Source: Tritrichomonas musculus (lineage: Eukaryota > Parabasalia > Tritrichomonadida > Tritrichomonadidae). From it: a stretch of DNA of 64,000 nt. Under the pieces are notes generated by a model. The model saw nothing but the letters and a program-made list of their open reading frames with translations, made no database searches and was not told the origin of the DNA. Where the stretch lies: NCBI GenBank assembly GCA_039105265.1, contig JAPFFF010000066.1:186001-250000 (forward strand). Direction: 5' to 3'. How positions within the stretch are numbered: position 1 is the stretch's first letter; the number at the start of each line of letters is the position of its first letter. Of the stretch, positions 33,801 to 40,311 are shown piece by piece. The position numbers were made by a program, and so were the translations under genes.

Positions 33801-36252
33801 TTTGAAATATAATTATGATGAAAATTTGGAAAAAATAATTAGTGACTTTAATGCAGAAATTAATGACACAACAAAAGAAGTAGATTTGAATCAAGAAAAA
33901 GATGAATTATCAAATGCTTATGAAATTGTGAAATATTGTAAATTAACTCCATTACAGAAAAGATATGAAAGTGCTTTTGGAAGAAAAATATCTTTGGATC
34001 AAATGATGTATTATCCATATCAAATTCGTGACAAAGTTCAATGGAAAATACAAAATGAAAAAGATTTACAATTTGATATCGATACTGCTTATCATGCAAA
34101 TCTTGCAAGAATATCTCATAAAGAATCTCAAGAATTTCAAGGAATTGCTAAAAATGAACAAGTTTCATTTGAAAAATTCTTAGATAAATTACGATATGAT
34201 GAAGAATCTAAAACTTACTCAAAAGTGACAGAAGATGAATTGATAAGTTTATATAAAACAGCAATAAAGAATTATGAACAAGAAAAAATTGCTACCGAAA
34301 AGAAAATCAACGAAAATATAGACGCAATAAATAAAAATTTGGAAGAAGGTTCAAAAGTGACAAAAGAAGAATTGAAAGGATTAACTTATTCAGCAAAAGA
34401 TTTGGATTATGTGAATGCAATTTTAGACTTCAAACCGTTATATGAAAATCATTTTGGAAAAACAAAAATTAATGTGAAGGATATTGTTAATAAATTTGCA
34501 CCAGATACGAAAAATATTGATTGGATGTATGTATTAGAAAGTATTGCATTTATTCCATTATTAGATGACCATAATACACTTCAAAAGAAATTAGGAACGA
34601 TGAAAACGGAAGATGTGACATATGTTCATAAAACTTATATTGAACCAGAAATAGCAAAAAGACCAGAGAAAAAAGTGAAAGTAGATGATATTCGAAATGC
34701 ATATGTAAAATATAAAGAACAAGTTAAAAAGGAAAAGAAAGAATATTTCAAGAATCTATTAGAAGAATATCATAAACATATCGACGATAGTTCTGAAACA
34801 TATGAAAAGTTAGCTGAATTATATCCGTCATTGGATGATTTAGAAAGATATTTGAAATTAAATCGCTATATTGCAAAGACGAATAAATATTATCGAGATC
34901 TGAAAACAAATTATAAGAAAGAAAATACTCTCTTAAAATATGATGATTATAAAGATAAACCATTGAATAATTTGGAACCAAGTATCATTCTTTTGCAACA
35001 AAAAGAGAATGAAGCAAAGAAACAATGGGATGATGAGAAAGCAAAAGATGATAAAGAGAAAGAACATAAAAAGAAAGTAGAAGAGAAATTAAAAGATTTG
35101 AATTCGTATCGTCGAAAAATAAATATGACTGAAATTGGATTTGAAAGATTTAAGAATCAAGATACTGAAACTGCATTACATGAAATTCAAAATATGATAA
35201 ATGAAGCTCAAGAAAAAGAAAGACAACAAAATCAAAATAATGGTAATACAATTGGTGGTGCATTAAGAAATACTGGGTATACAAATCCATTCAATAAGCC
35301 CGCAACAACACCAACAACAAATACAACACCAACAACCACAACAACAACACCAACAACCACAAATACAGATTTAACAATTAATGATGATTCAGAAAAGAAA
35401 GAAGAGAATGTTTGGGCTAAACGTTATGAAGGTGGAATTACAAGTTTAATTCAACAAAGTTCGAAAGGTAATGTATCAATACGCCAATTATTGTTAGAAC
35501 AACAAAAGAAAAATAAATTAAGTGGGAGACCATCAATAATGTCTCAATTCAATGAAAATCTTCCTCCTAAACCTGTTGTTCCATATCAAACAAATTCAAA
35601 TATAAATAATTTATTTTCATCTAAAACAACAATGACAGAAGAGAAAGAAACACCAATAGAAAAGAAACCATTAGTAAGTCCAATATCTGAAAAACCAATG
35701 ACAATGACAAAAATAGAACCTGGTAAGAAAATTAACTTATTACCTACAAAAGTTGACGAACCAGAAGTAATTCAAACAAAATCAATGACTCAAATTTTAC
35801 CAAGAAGAGGTCGGAAAAATGCACCATTACGATTCAAAGTATTGGCTCAAAAACAGAAACCAATTGAAACAAAAATTGAGGAAAAGATTGATAATGATGA
35901 TGATGATGATGTTGAGGAAGTTAAACCAAAGAAACCAACAATTAATACAAAAGCTAAAGGAAATAAGAATTTGAAGAAACAAAAATCAGAAAGAAGTAAA
36001 CTTTTGAAAAAGAAGAAGAAAGAACCAAAAAATAAATTTGATATTGATATTGAAGCGAAAACAAAACCAAAAATAATTGATGAAAAAAGTACAATCGACA
36101 AACTCGATCTATCAAAAACAACACCTGTAAAACCTATTATTGATCCTGTAAAACCTATTATTGATCCTGTAAAACCTATTATCACATCTGAAACTCCAAG
36201 TGTTATTTCAAATAATCCTCAATTAATGAAGTTTCTGAATTCAAAGCTTTAA
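24817..36252 (+). CDS. Giant helical protein of 3811 residues (virion or scaffold candidate)
   Basis: One uninterrupted frame of 11.4 kb, by far the largest gene here. It is rich in Lys, Glu, Asn, Gln, Tyr and Trp. Nearly the whole length reads as degenerate helical repeats with regularly spaced aromatic pairs (YWKEIDW, WKDEIW, YWTAFN, FNYWYP) and KxYxxxY-type motifs. I see no enzyme motif, signal peptide or membrane helix. The last ~370 residues differ: a Thr/Pro-rich linker (nt ~35300-35370), charged low-complexity sequence, an Asp run, basic KKKKKEPKNK and three copies of KPIIDPV before the end. Its place upstream of ATPase and capsid genes suggests a structural role, such as a spacer, internal scaffold or tegument-like protein. 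The leader ends TTTATTTTTATTGAAAA just before the ATG. The assigned role is inference. Confidence 0.85.
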   Translation: MTENQQPLTQDQKIDLALANLREKGWHLWRNTIAFPNAAYVEMAEFFYSNCIELLNFGVENGNAIPDLSLLFDYYMNFPEQMQFIGLDVIHYLRFVVDVLFAQTVRDNYFPGYDIQKIHNQFIDFKNNNGPNLMICKSDFARGRVTALQNYWKEIDWKYYSIYQLNYDFVGITEFEAAFWWKLLQRIHHNNKYYQKTFIEIRQELYDKSLDEKVFDNDEVKMGNYRFFLNSCIYFDMHQINWNVLQQLHNPNFKLYQDVEKIKQYLLRTIPGTNDELLTPDDFDIRVEDYYNDFVSGGIESVIIELDELIDCFERLGKENYQNIPTFFTIVCIRLALNGIKWLDFQKAKPDLLNFIKWCEENKIQDMDNIRNIEDVSKNLVKFAQDKTKSLSSWIIEQKTRDEYIRKLKAAKAKKELCTRYQSFIDEADTTHPVSIAACGLKIEQRYSEISKAQPLLDPVDIYNNILMEKDKELLAINKDKANELKEQAEYDESYWKDEIWRYSLPVYFASDDGAVDKDKNEIPLTLVGANQFANTIAKEYPMNPGDAKQFLNDMVDPNNFDQMEKYWTAFNAMIYTNLQFLMNAQEWNSEEFFNYWYPLAKSFQNKVREYQKSIDQQYQKADDSVRIKAKEEMTHQLLKEQYEQYKKDLDAFLKQNPEREGQVYRIYYDKKIQEKLLAAKEAEQANEEDENMDQPFEVPGLTDDQVLDNYINQLSPDPTKRGLSDKEMLNEVREPNIANYGNNWLAKILQQIEGLPCIRLKEWIDIQGDMEEMRTKNYASSNELSQDMENRRIANTKTLIGWIGGQYLKFDRNENGENIITKLSMVGCSNGWTWTDFVHLCKLYKRSIDQFRQEISGIYQKLYESAGLKIGEDEFIDQVFDEMENLWTTRQQIKFKDQILEEWKERYANQIYLNDFQRIQSRLISSAKQIFKDFNLSDKIITGYVLQFFPDDKTTNWKTKETTAHNNLVAKREELERVKQIRNGMIETIIERKKKENEALNITNYNEKSDRDKFQQLYINGDRIIQDSLTEDLNQIMESSQTSLDNAVRKNIQKKVKEIYDSHGFSVDKDTIKSEANAIFTANNFDHDLNKLNIRLASSKNSIGLAFEEIIRTKIAPDIDVINAIAKYVSGVNSYDKNGEIQKYYQTHFSNEKEAIEFINNEAKKWHTREEEAIEKENARIIQTINQKYREAQRKFDDKDVKNVLGLFTSQDSIDAKENAYNQWIIDWDSAQKIIDKRTIEIRKTIEERMKITGERFNDNEVNNEIYLSHIYNNKKQNEVLNDLTKRLEKEQKMVEDTRKNIELETLKIQLKDAYGKEFNENLWNTILLDQTTPNINEKIKQMITDKNHQKGEDEKNLTNLLTECFSDAFSDYASGYTKFTPNAIESIMIANPECNTISKLVIYLNQHRKNFKWTGTIFKKWNKYQIWEEVADSRKFSEVGGKFDQLWILTESYADILKLFNYSVATLEQLKHHQRREEKVREYVESWETIKRQKNQTSSFMSEIEKYSQGKTKEEREDFEMEIIGHCESKEEISSYMKARGSYIALGKNMDNYADRLKFEDYYRNFSKEPDMVLKIESMVGNVPIENVPQITALEGQLMNTYPKKFSHKVFNSTKESWFKNNGKAYLLYLQYEQKYQEYLRFFQKRQNYDTFLDFSIHNGGDFTTLGTYITKEVNELTDAEKRIQTSISVLNKINELNELLPKENQYSVQTVAVAYRNETIPEIDSKLQNLINEQESYRNTNENLDEAIIRWRALFPEDLKSSTDWRTEFGSNGAAINAINKLSHIYEFWYRTHPYEGVNLWKYIHENAQDSINTAQEKLQKYYDENKYKYNTWDGNNLLKKYVQQYYQGFGRSIAEAAGFLFGKFDGNLEDCLKFFEGYEKNLKINQSFSKKGNKKFNDIGHFFNEYMSKNTKENKYTFLNQFKTDYKNYKKTRESWRTNKDYIKSQDILPKLKPEFISTITQVDMSWNEDEMYSKYLIPIAQLYYKQLHKGQDFDISNYAKDKVCFNAIVEKCDKKQKDLDTWDKSNIEATYISYQNSQQIESKLTWEQFKDKYQTPEKAQIAIDIDKYRKLIKEKLDITDEDLPGQTRFKGYHETEIGSQKRLDWLRRYYTNLTEKFNESWKSGTMLTIYNNFREKYSDDPDYSTIEKTASKYGFDYLTGKTDLNYRYHLALYKEKFNEEYKPSIAPEKNEEKEVIIEDIKKKIQSVDQYNNLNFLLVLQKYNSSAEHQLEVVDIVKNFGKDYSNAIIWLECEKLKNDIIALQPDTAEKVRAITNSITGKQELQTLYRDATKDAAAFQSTEFHQLLSKYNEYRNEHNSVDDIQRKFSTKDYIKCVNLMKCDILEKILVTNYKYTKENLKNVKESDAGLRLDHLQKIEMDLKKKIEEFESDPGVVKFWDIYRLAEDAEYRDKRNLLVAKKYDLDLAFNEVYSKAWNALSADEGIINGNSIKEKNQNYYILIDSWLKKKDIFDKDPLIQEYLNMPQNKVTITGLLKRYKSNTNPEEVRIDARCYVLNEMNKVVYEKYLKETNEKDDKYLTITDQKELAEYFRKKQEQHNKDQIDWKKLDPLRLEWNKIHTGDDKKFLKDWQAVYKYWNGQLQQATVELKLEKDKHNWQKEFQEPFIPPDKMSANDVLKKIQDYWKIYSRFYQNYSNFISNWKEYTSRYPTEKLTMDKIIDTYKSDVVTANNFLKYGILKSKYKSVYKKDYAIKNDYPTPEDIDALETEIATYSKRQEESKTDTELMDAFREMESKYDDNQETLRELLEKNKFDPKTTKFKLKIKNKIKDFETDYKIIYTLNQVEEFGSTPESRYNYLDKEYKRIQNEYSKLEAMPKITEYLDYYNDDLGEGKSLKDLFSEETNGHNAYKTYYHILITVHNKLNPNKAKDTTKEPESYKRACDDLKLEIENIREAIKKFGGNSVWKKLTNSEKDELVAEYKNTSYGHVRMAMKTEIEEYNKKNDHEFKFDDIRKKFEKKGKELSLLNNYIKAALKYNYDENLEKIISDFNAEINDTTKEVDLNQEKDELSNAYEIVKYCKLTPLQKRYESAFGRKISLDQMMYYPYQIRDKVQWKIQNEKDLQFDIDTAYHANLARISHKESQEFQGIAKNEQVSFEKFLDKLRYDEESKTYSKVTEDELISLYKTAIKNYEQEKIATEKKINENIDAINKNLEEGSKVTKEELKGLTYSAKDLDYVNAILDFKPLYENHFGKTKINVKDIVNKFAPDTKNIDWMYVLESIAFIPLLDDHNTLQKKLGTMKTEDVTYVHKTYIEPEIAKRPEKKVKVDDIRNAYVKYKEQVKKEKKEYFKNLLEEYHKHIDDSSETYEKLAELYPSLDDLERYLKLNRYIAKTNKYYRDLKTNYKKENTLLKYDDYKDKPLNNLEPSIILLQQKENEAKKQWDDEKAKDDKEKEHKKKVEEKLKDLNSYRRKINMTEIGFERFKNQDTETALHEIQNMINEAQEKERQQNQNNGNTIGGALRNTGYTNPFNKPATTPTTNTTPTTTTTTPTTTNTDLTINDDSEKKEENVWAKRYEGGITSLIQQSSKGNVSIRQLLLEQQKKNKLSGRPSIMSQFNENLPPKPVVPYQTNSNINNLFSSKTTMTEEKETPIEKKPLVSPISEKPMTMTKIEPGKKINLLPTKVDEPEVIQTKSMTQILPRRGRKNAPLRFKVLAQKQKPIETKIEEKIDNDDDDDVEEVKPKKPTINTKAKGNKNLKKQKSERSKLLKKKKKEPKNKFDIDIEAKTKPKIIDEKSTIDKLDLSKTTPVKPIIDPVKPIIDPVKPIITSETPSVISNNPQLMKFLNSKL

Positions 36253-36289
36253 ATTTATCTTCTTTGATTTTTATTTTTATTCAAAAATC

Positions 36290-36763
36290 ATGAGTAACGC
36301 AGAGATAACAGAATTAAGAAAGTTGTTACAGGAATTCAAGAAACCAGAAAAGAAACCAAGAAAATTATCAGCATTAAATAAATTTAAGAAATATGTTATG
36401 GGAAGAGTTACTGAAAAAGCTTTAGCAGAAACAAATTATGTTGATTTAATTCCAGTTGACAAAATGAGATTATTATGTAAAGCTTATCCAATTGTTTGGA
36501 ATCAATTAGTTTTACAACCACTTTATCAAGAATATGGTTTAACAACAGAAGAAGAACAAAGAAGATATCGTGGAAATAAAACAACTCAAGAAGATTATCA
36601 TAAAATTGTTGACGGTTTAATTGAAAAATTGAAAACTGGACCAAAAGACGATAGACAACATTTTGAAGAAGATATTGAACAATTATTAGTAGCTGCAATT
36701 CAACAAGCATCAAGTGAATTTGATGATGATGATGATGGAGAAGAAGAAATTACTGAAGAGTAA
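36290..36763 (+). CDS. Small charged protein between giant gene and ATPase
   Basis: A 157-residue protein with a basic N-terminal half (KKPEKKPRKLSALNKFKKYV), a helical middle (MRLLCKAYPIVWNQLVLQPL) and an acidic Asp/Glu tail. No recognised family. The leader TTTTTATTTTTATTCAAAAATC just before the ATG resembles that of the giant gene. It sits 37 bases after the giant gene and 47 bases before the packaging ATPase, so it probably belongs to the virion block. The mixed basic and acidic ends would suit a DNA- or capsid-binding adaptor, which is not demonstrated. Confidence 0.65.
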   Translation: MSNAEITELRKLLQEFKKPEKKPRKLSALNKFKKYVMGRVTEKALAETNYVDLIPVDKMRLLCKAYPIVWNQLVLQPLYQEYGLTTEEEQRRYRGNKTTQEDYHKIVDGLIEKLKTGPKDDRQHFEEDIEQLLVAAIQQASSEFDDDDDGEEEITEE

Positions 36764-36810
36764 ATTTTTATTACTTTTTTTTTACATAATTTAGTCGGAA
36801 TTTAAAAAAT

Positions 36811-37674
36811 ATGAGTGACAGTGATTATTTCAGTGATAGCGAAGAAGAAGAAGTTAATTTTGCAAAAGAAAACATTAGATCAAAAATAAAAGCAAGGTTA
36901 AAATCAAATTTGAGTCCAAAAAATGATTCTTTAATTGCTCCAATTCATGAAGATATTGTTGCTAAATATAATTCTGTTAATGTTATTGTAGGTAAACAAA
37001 GTATGGGAAAAACAGTTACAGCATTAGAAGAAATAATTAAAATTTCAATACTTAATACTCATCATTTATTAGTTTATGTTACAAAAGATGGTGAAGAGAA
37101 CGATAAAAGTTGGTTATCATTGAAACCATTATTACAAATGCCGACAGTAGTGGTTAGTGAAAAAGATGCTGAAAAATGTATCGATGAATTATTAGCAGCA
37201 AAAAGTTTATATTACAAAATTCGAAGAGAAAGAACAAAAAATAAAATTAAACAAGAACAACTCGATGATTTATTTAATGTTTTATTTGTTGAAGATTTTG
37301 ATAGAGAATATTTACATTCAATTGTATTATTTGATGATATTTCAAATTCAAAATTATTCTCTTCAGAAGAATCATTTTTTAGTCAATTATTACGTAGATG
37401 TCGTCATACAAATATGTCTTATTTCTTATTAGTTCAAGGTTGGAAAGGGTTAAAACCACATATTAAAAATGAAATTAGTACATTATATTTATTACCTGGT
37501 TTTAATAAACAACAATTACGTTACATTTATTCTCAAGCTGCTAGTAATTTAGATTTTGAAGACTTTTTTGATGCATTTCAACAATTAAATGAAATGAAAC
37601 ATGAACATCCTGATGAACATCCAATGATTGTTATTCAATGTTCTTCAGGTGGTGATACATATATTAGGTCTTAG
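36811..37674 (+). CDS. Genome-packaging ATPase (A32/FtsK-HerA type)
   Basis: A 287-residue P-loop ATPase. Walker A is GKQSMGKT (residues 61-68) after the strand VNVIV, and Walker B is IVLFDD (171-176). It is followed by the LLRRCRHTNMSYFLLVQGW segment typical of the A32-like family, where a polar residue at the end of the strand senses ATP. The first ~40 residues are acidic then basic. In Polintons, virophages and large DNA viruses this enzyme pumps genomic DNA into capsids and lies near the capsid gene, as here. Its 3' end overlaps the tail of a convergent small gene by 11 bases. Confidence 0.9.
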   Translation: MSDSDYFSDSEEEEVNFAKENIRSKIKARLKSNLSPKNDSLIAPIHEDIVAKYNSVNVIVGKQSMGKTVTALEEIIKISILNTHHLLVYVTKDGEENDKSWLSLKPLLQMPTVVVSEKDAEKCIDELLAAKSLYYKIRRERTKNKIKQEQLDDLFNVLFVEDFDREYLHSIVLFDDISNSKLFSSEESFFSQLLRRCRHTNMSYFLLVQGWKGLKPHIKNEISTLYLLPGFNKQQLRYIYSQAASNLDFEDFFDAFQQLNEMKHEHPDEHPMIVIQCSSGGDTYIRS

Positions 37675-37966
37675 AGTTAATAAAATTTATAACATCATTC
37701 AAAGTAATTTTAATTTTTGCAATATCATCTTTTATCTTCAAAATTTCTGAATCGTCTTTTTCTTCTTCTTCATTGACCTTCTTTAACATTAATTCACCTT
37801 TGATTTTGGTTATACGATAACCTTGAATATGATACTTTTTGTTTAGTTTATGTGTTGTTTCTGAATCTAGTTGTTCTTTGTTCTTAGAATAGAATAAATT
37901 AAACTCATCCGTTGTGTTAAACTCTTTTAAATATTTTTGAATTGGTTCAATAATTTTCAATTCCAT
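37664..37966 (-). CDS. Small helical protein convergent to the ATPase
   Basis: A 100-residue protein with an ordered N-terminal part (FNLFYSKNKEQLDSETTHKL, then KYHIQGYRITKIKGELML) and a C-terminal coiled coil (EEKDDSEILKIKDDIAKIKI). The TTHxLNKxYxIxGYRIT pattern looks conserved enough to be a real domain, but I cannot name it. No membrane segment. It lies on the opposite strand to the virion block, with its 3' end overlapping that of the ATPase. Confidence 0.6.
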   Translation of the reverse strand: MELKIIEPIQKYLKEFNTTDEFNLFYSKNKEQLDSETTHKLNKKYHIQGYRITKIKGELMLKKVNEEEEKDDSEILKIKDDIAKIKITLNDVINFINSKT

Positions 37967-38018
37967 TTTAAAAAAAAATAAAATTTATTTAAACATTTTT
38001 GAAACTATTTAAAACAAT

Positions 38019-38150
38019 ATGCTGATTGAAATTCTCTTAGGAACGCTTGTTTTAATTGAATTAGTGAACACATTATTAAGAGTGATAAAACTTTTCCCTC
38101 CTGATGATCCACCAATAGATGAAGAAGTAAGAAGGCGAATGTATTCTTAG
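38019..38150 (+). CDS. 43-residue membrane miniprotein
   Basis: A short frame reading MLIEILLGTLVLIELVNTLL and ending in a charged tail (RVIKLFPPDDPPIDEEVRRR, MYS). It has one hydrophobic helix of about 20 residues and then a Pro/Asp-rich exposed end. The stop comes just before the convergent 88-residue gene begins to read in. Tiny single-span proteins are common in virus genomes of this type. The helix-plus-tail layout and the position between ATPase and capsid genes support it being real, though the gene is short. Confidence 0.5.
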   Translation: MLIEILLGTLVLIELVNTLLRVIKLFPPDDPPIDEEVRRRMYS

Positions 38151-38413
38151 TCACCAGGTTCTTTATCATACGCAGGTTGTAAGAATTTATCTTTTCCTGT
38201 TGCATTCCAAGATTGAACACGATCATTCACTGCTCGAATTCCTTTGCCAACACCACCCAAAATAGTTCCAGCAGTTCCTCCAACAGTTCCTCCTAATTTT
38301 TCTATGGCTGGTGCAACGTAATCTGATGCAAATTGTAAAATTTTAGGTCCATTTTTCTTTGCAAAGTTTGCAATATTGGTTCCGATTCTTTTAATCCATG
38401 TTCCAAAAGCCAT
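38147..38413 (-). CDS. Amphipathic Gly-rich small virion-protein candidate
   Basis: An 88-residue basic protein: an amphipathic N-terminal helix (TWIKRIGTNIANFAKKNG), a second helix (ILQFASDYVAPAIEKLG), then a Gly-rich hydrophobic run (GGTVGGTAGTILGGVGKGI) and a charged tail. This composition recalls membrane-active or capsid-cementing small proteins of adenovirus-like viruses (the pVI type), and its place directly beside the major capsid genes agrees. The resemblance is in composition only, and no homologue is claimed. Transcribed divergently from the first capsid gene, 76 bases away. Confidence 0.65.
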   Translation of the reverse strand: MAFGTWIKRIGTNIANFAKKNGPKILQFASDYVAPAIEKLGGTVGGTAGTILGGVGKGIRAVNDRVQSWNATGKDKFLQPAYDKEPGD

Positions 38414-38489
38414 CTTTTTTAATTTCGTCTATTTTTCATCTTTGAAAAAAATTGGCTTTTCGAATTTTTTAAATTCTTCATAAAAACAG

Positions 38490-40280
38490 ATGACATATCA
38501 AAACGCACAATTTAAGAATTCAGGAAATGATGAAGGTGACATATTAAACTTTTTCAATAATCATTTGAGGACATTAGTACAAAAGAATGGAGGAGATAAT
38601 ACTTTTTCAATTGTTGAGGAATTATGTCATGACAAAGATGAACCTATTCCAATTGGTACAAAAACAAAAATAAGATTAACTCATTCTGGTCATACAATCT
38701 CCCAAATAGAAAAAGGTTTTATCAAATTAGATTTAGAATTGAAACTAAAATTGAAAACACCTTACGCCAATGATAATAGTTTAAACCCTTGTCCACATCT
38801 AAATTATATCTTTATTGGTTTCAAAAATGCAGCAGAAATTATATCTGAATTACAATTTTGGGTTGATGGAAAATTAATTAGTGGTTATCATCAAAGTGAA
38901 ATGATTAAAGAAACTTTTGCATATAATTCAATTCGACCAAAAGATTCCAAAAATAATGCAGCTCATGCTCATTCATTATGGGAAAGTGTCAATTGTATGA
39001 GTCCAAATGTTGCAGGTGTTTATGTTCCTCTCATTGCTTTTACAACCGGAAAATCGGTTCCTGTTCATATGGAATTGAATATCCCATTCACTGATTTATT
39101 AGCTTTACAAGCTTGGAGATTGTATCCAAATCGAATTTTAGGTGAAGTTGAAATAGAAGTCAAATTTTCTCTTGATGCTCTTGTTTGGTGTCAACTTCAA
39201 CCGAAAAATGTTGGTGAAATCAAAAGATTTTGGGGATGGGTTGATAAAGGACAAAAAGAATATGACGCGCCAATTTTACCTCTTTTCAATCGCTTTTCAC
39301 AATACCAAGATGAAATCATAACGGTCAAAAATATTGAAGCAAAATCGAATACTGACTCAACAATTGAAAATTTCAATGCCATACCTATAGCTTATCATTG
39401 TTTGTCATCTCTTGTGGCTGATAAAAATGCTCTCACATCAAATTGGTGGGTTGTACAAATGAATAAGCTCGAAATCGCAAATGATGACGTTCGCATTGTC
39501 AAATGTCGATCGAATTGTAGTGGATTTGGAGTCAAACCTGATGTAATTGAATCATTAATGACAACATTACAAGAACCAATCATCATTCCTTCACAAGAAT
39601 TAACTAAATATCAATTTGATATGAGGGTAACGGGAGGACGGATCGATATTTCAAAATCTGTTCCATTAAAGAATGCAACAAATATTACAATGATGTTTCC
39701 AGCAAAAACTACTCATTGTACTGTTTATCAAAATGTTATGTTAGAGCAATGTTGGTTATCAGTCAATAAAAAGAAATATCCAGAAACTTATTTTGATAAT
39801 ACTTGGGATGGAAGATTTGTTCAATATCAATTAATGGCAAATGAATTAGATGGAAATATTGAACCAACAGATGAATTGGTTGAATCAATCTCAAAACCAA
39901 TCAATAATGTTTATCCAAAACATATGACTGTCGCTGGAGATCCAAAAGAAAAAGAAAGATTTTTATTATGTCCATTTGATAACACAAGTTTTGGAATCAA
40001 TTTCCAATTAGAACGTGGAAATTCGGGTTTTGTTTTCGATGGTGTTGATTCAGGAAATCAAGCAGTATCAATTGAATTTAAAGGAAATTTGATTTCTTCG
40101 GATAAAGAGAATGCATATCTCTTTCCAGATATTGATTTGACTTCAAATAAAGTGAGCGTAAATGTCACCAAACAAGAACCAATTCCAGAAATGTGGATTT
40201 GTTCAGATACTTATTGGACTTGGTCAATACAAGATGGAGTTCAATATTACCCACGAGGAAGACCAACTGGTTATGACTAA
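38490..40280 (+). CDS. Major capsid protein 1 (double jelly-roll candidate)
   Basis: A 596-residue protein in the position and size range of Polinton major capsid proteins. It is strand-rich, with two similar halves implied by repeated hydrophobic strands. Segments shared with the next gene include MTYQNAQF at the start, DEGDILNFFN, TLVWENV-like/SLWESVNCMSPNV, LALQAWRLYPN, LQEPIIIPSQELT, WDGRFVQYQLMANELDG, FGINFQLERGNSGFVFDG and PEMWICSDTYWTWSIQDG at the end. The assignment rests on the linked ATPase and PolB, gene order, length and tandem duplication; the fold cannot be proven by eye. Intact frame. Confidence 0.8.
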   Translation: MTYQNAQFKNSGNDEGDILNFFNNHLRTLVQKNGGDNTFSIVEELCHDKDEPIPIGTKTKIRLTHSGHTISQIEKGFIKLDLELKLKLKTPYANDNSLNPCPHLNYIFIGFKNAAEIISELQFWVDGKLISGYHQSEMIKETFAYNSIRPKDSKNNAAHAHSLWESVNCMSPNVAGVYVPLIAFTTGKSVPVHMELNIPFTDLLALQAWRLYPNRILGEVEIEVKFSLDALVWCQLQPKNVGEIKRFWGWVDKGQKEYDAPILPLFNRFSQYQDEIITVKNIEAKSNTDSTIENFNAIPIAYHCLSSLVADKNALTSNWWVVQMNKLEIANDDVRIVKCRSNCSGFGVKPDVIESLMTTLQEPIIIPSQELTKYQFDMRVTGGRIDISKSVPLKNATNITMMFPAKTTHCTVYQNVMLEQCWLSVNKKKYPETYFDNTWDGRFVQYQLMANELDGNIEPTDELVESISKPINNVYPKHMTVAGDPKEKERFLLCPFDNTSFGINFQLERGNSGFVFDGVDSGNQAVSIEFKGNLISSDKENAYLFPDIDLTSNKVSVNVTKQEPIPEMWICSDTYWTWSIQDGVQYYPRGRPTGYD

Positions 40281-40311
40281 GATAAGATCTAAATTTTTTT
40301 TGCAAGATCAA

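Noticed and set aside
26246-35000. Many minus-strand open frames opposite the giant gene
   Set aside because: Leu/Tyr/Phe-rich antisense shadows of Lys/Asn/Gln codons.
38005-38226. 73-codon minus-strand frame
   Set aside because: Overlaps both the 43-residue and the 88-residue genes and has shadow-like composition.
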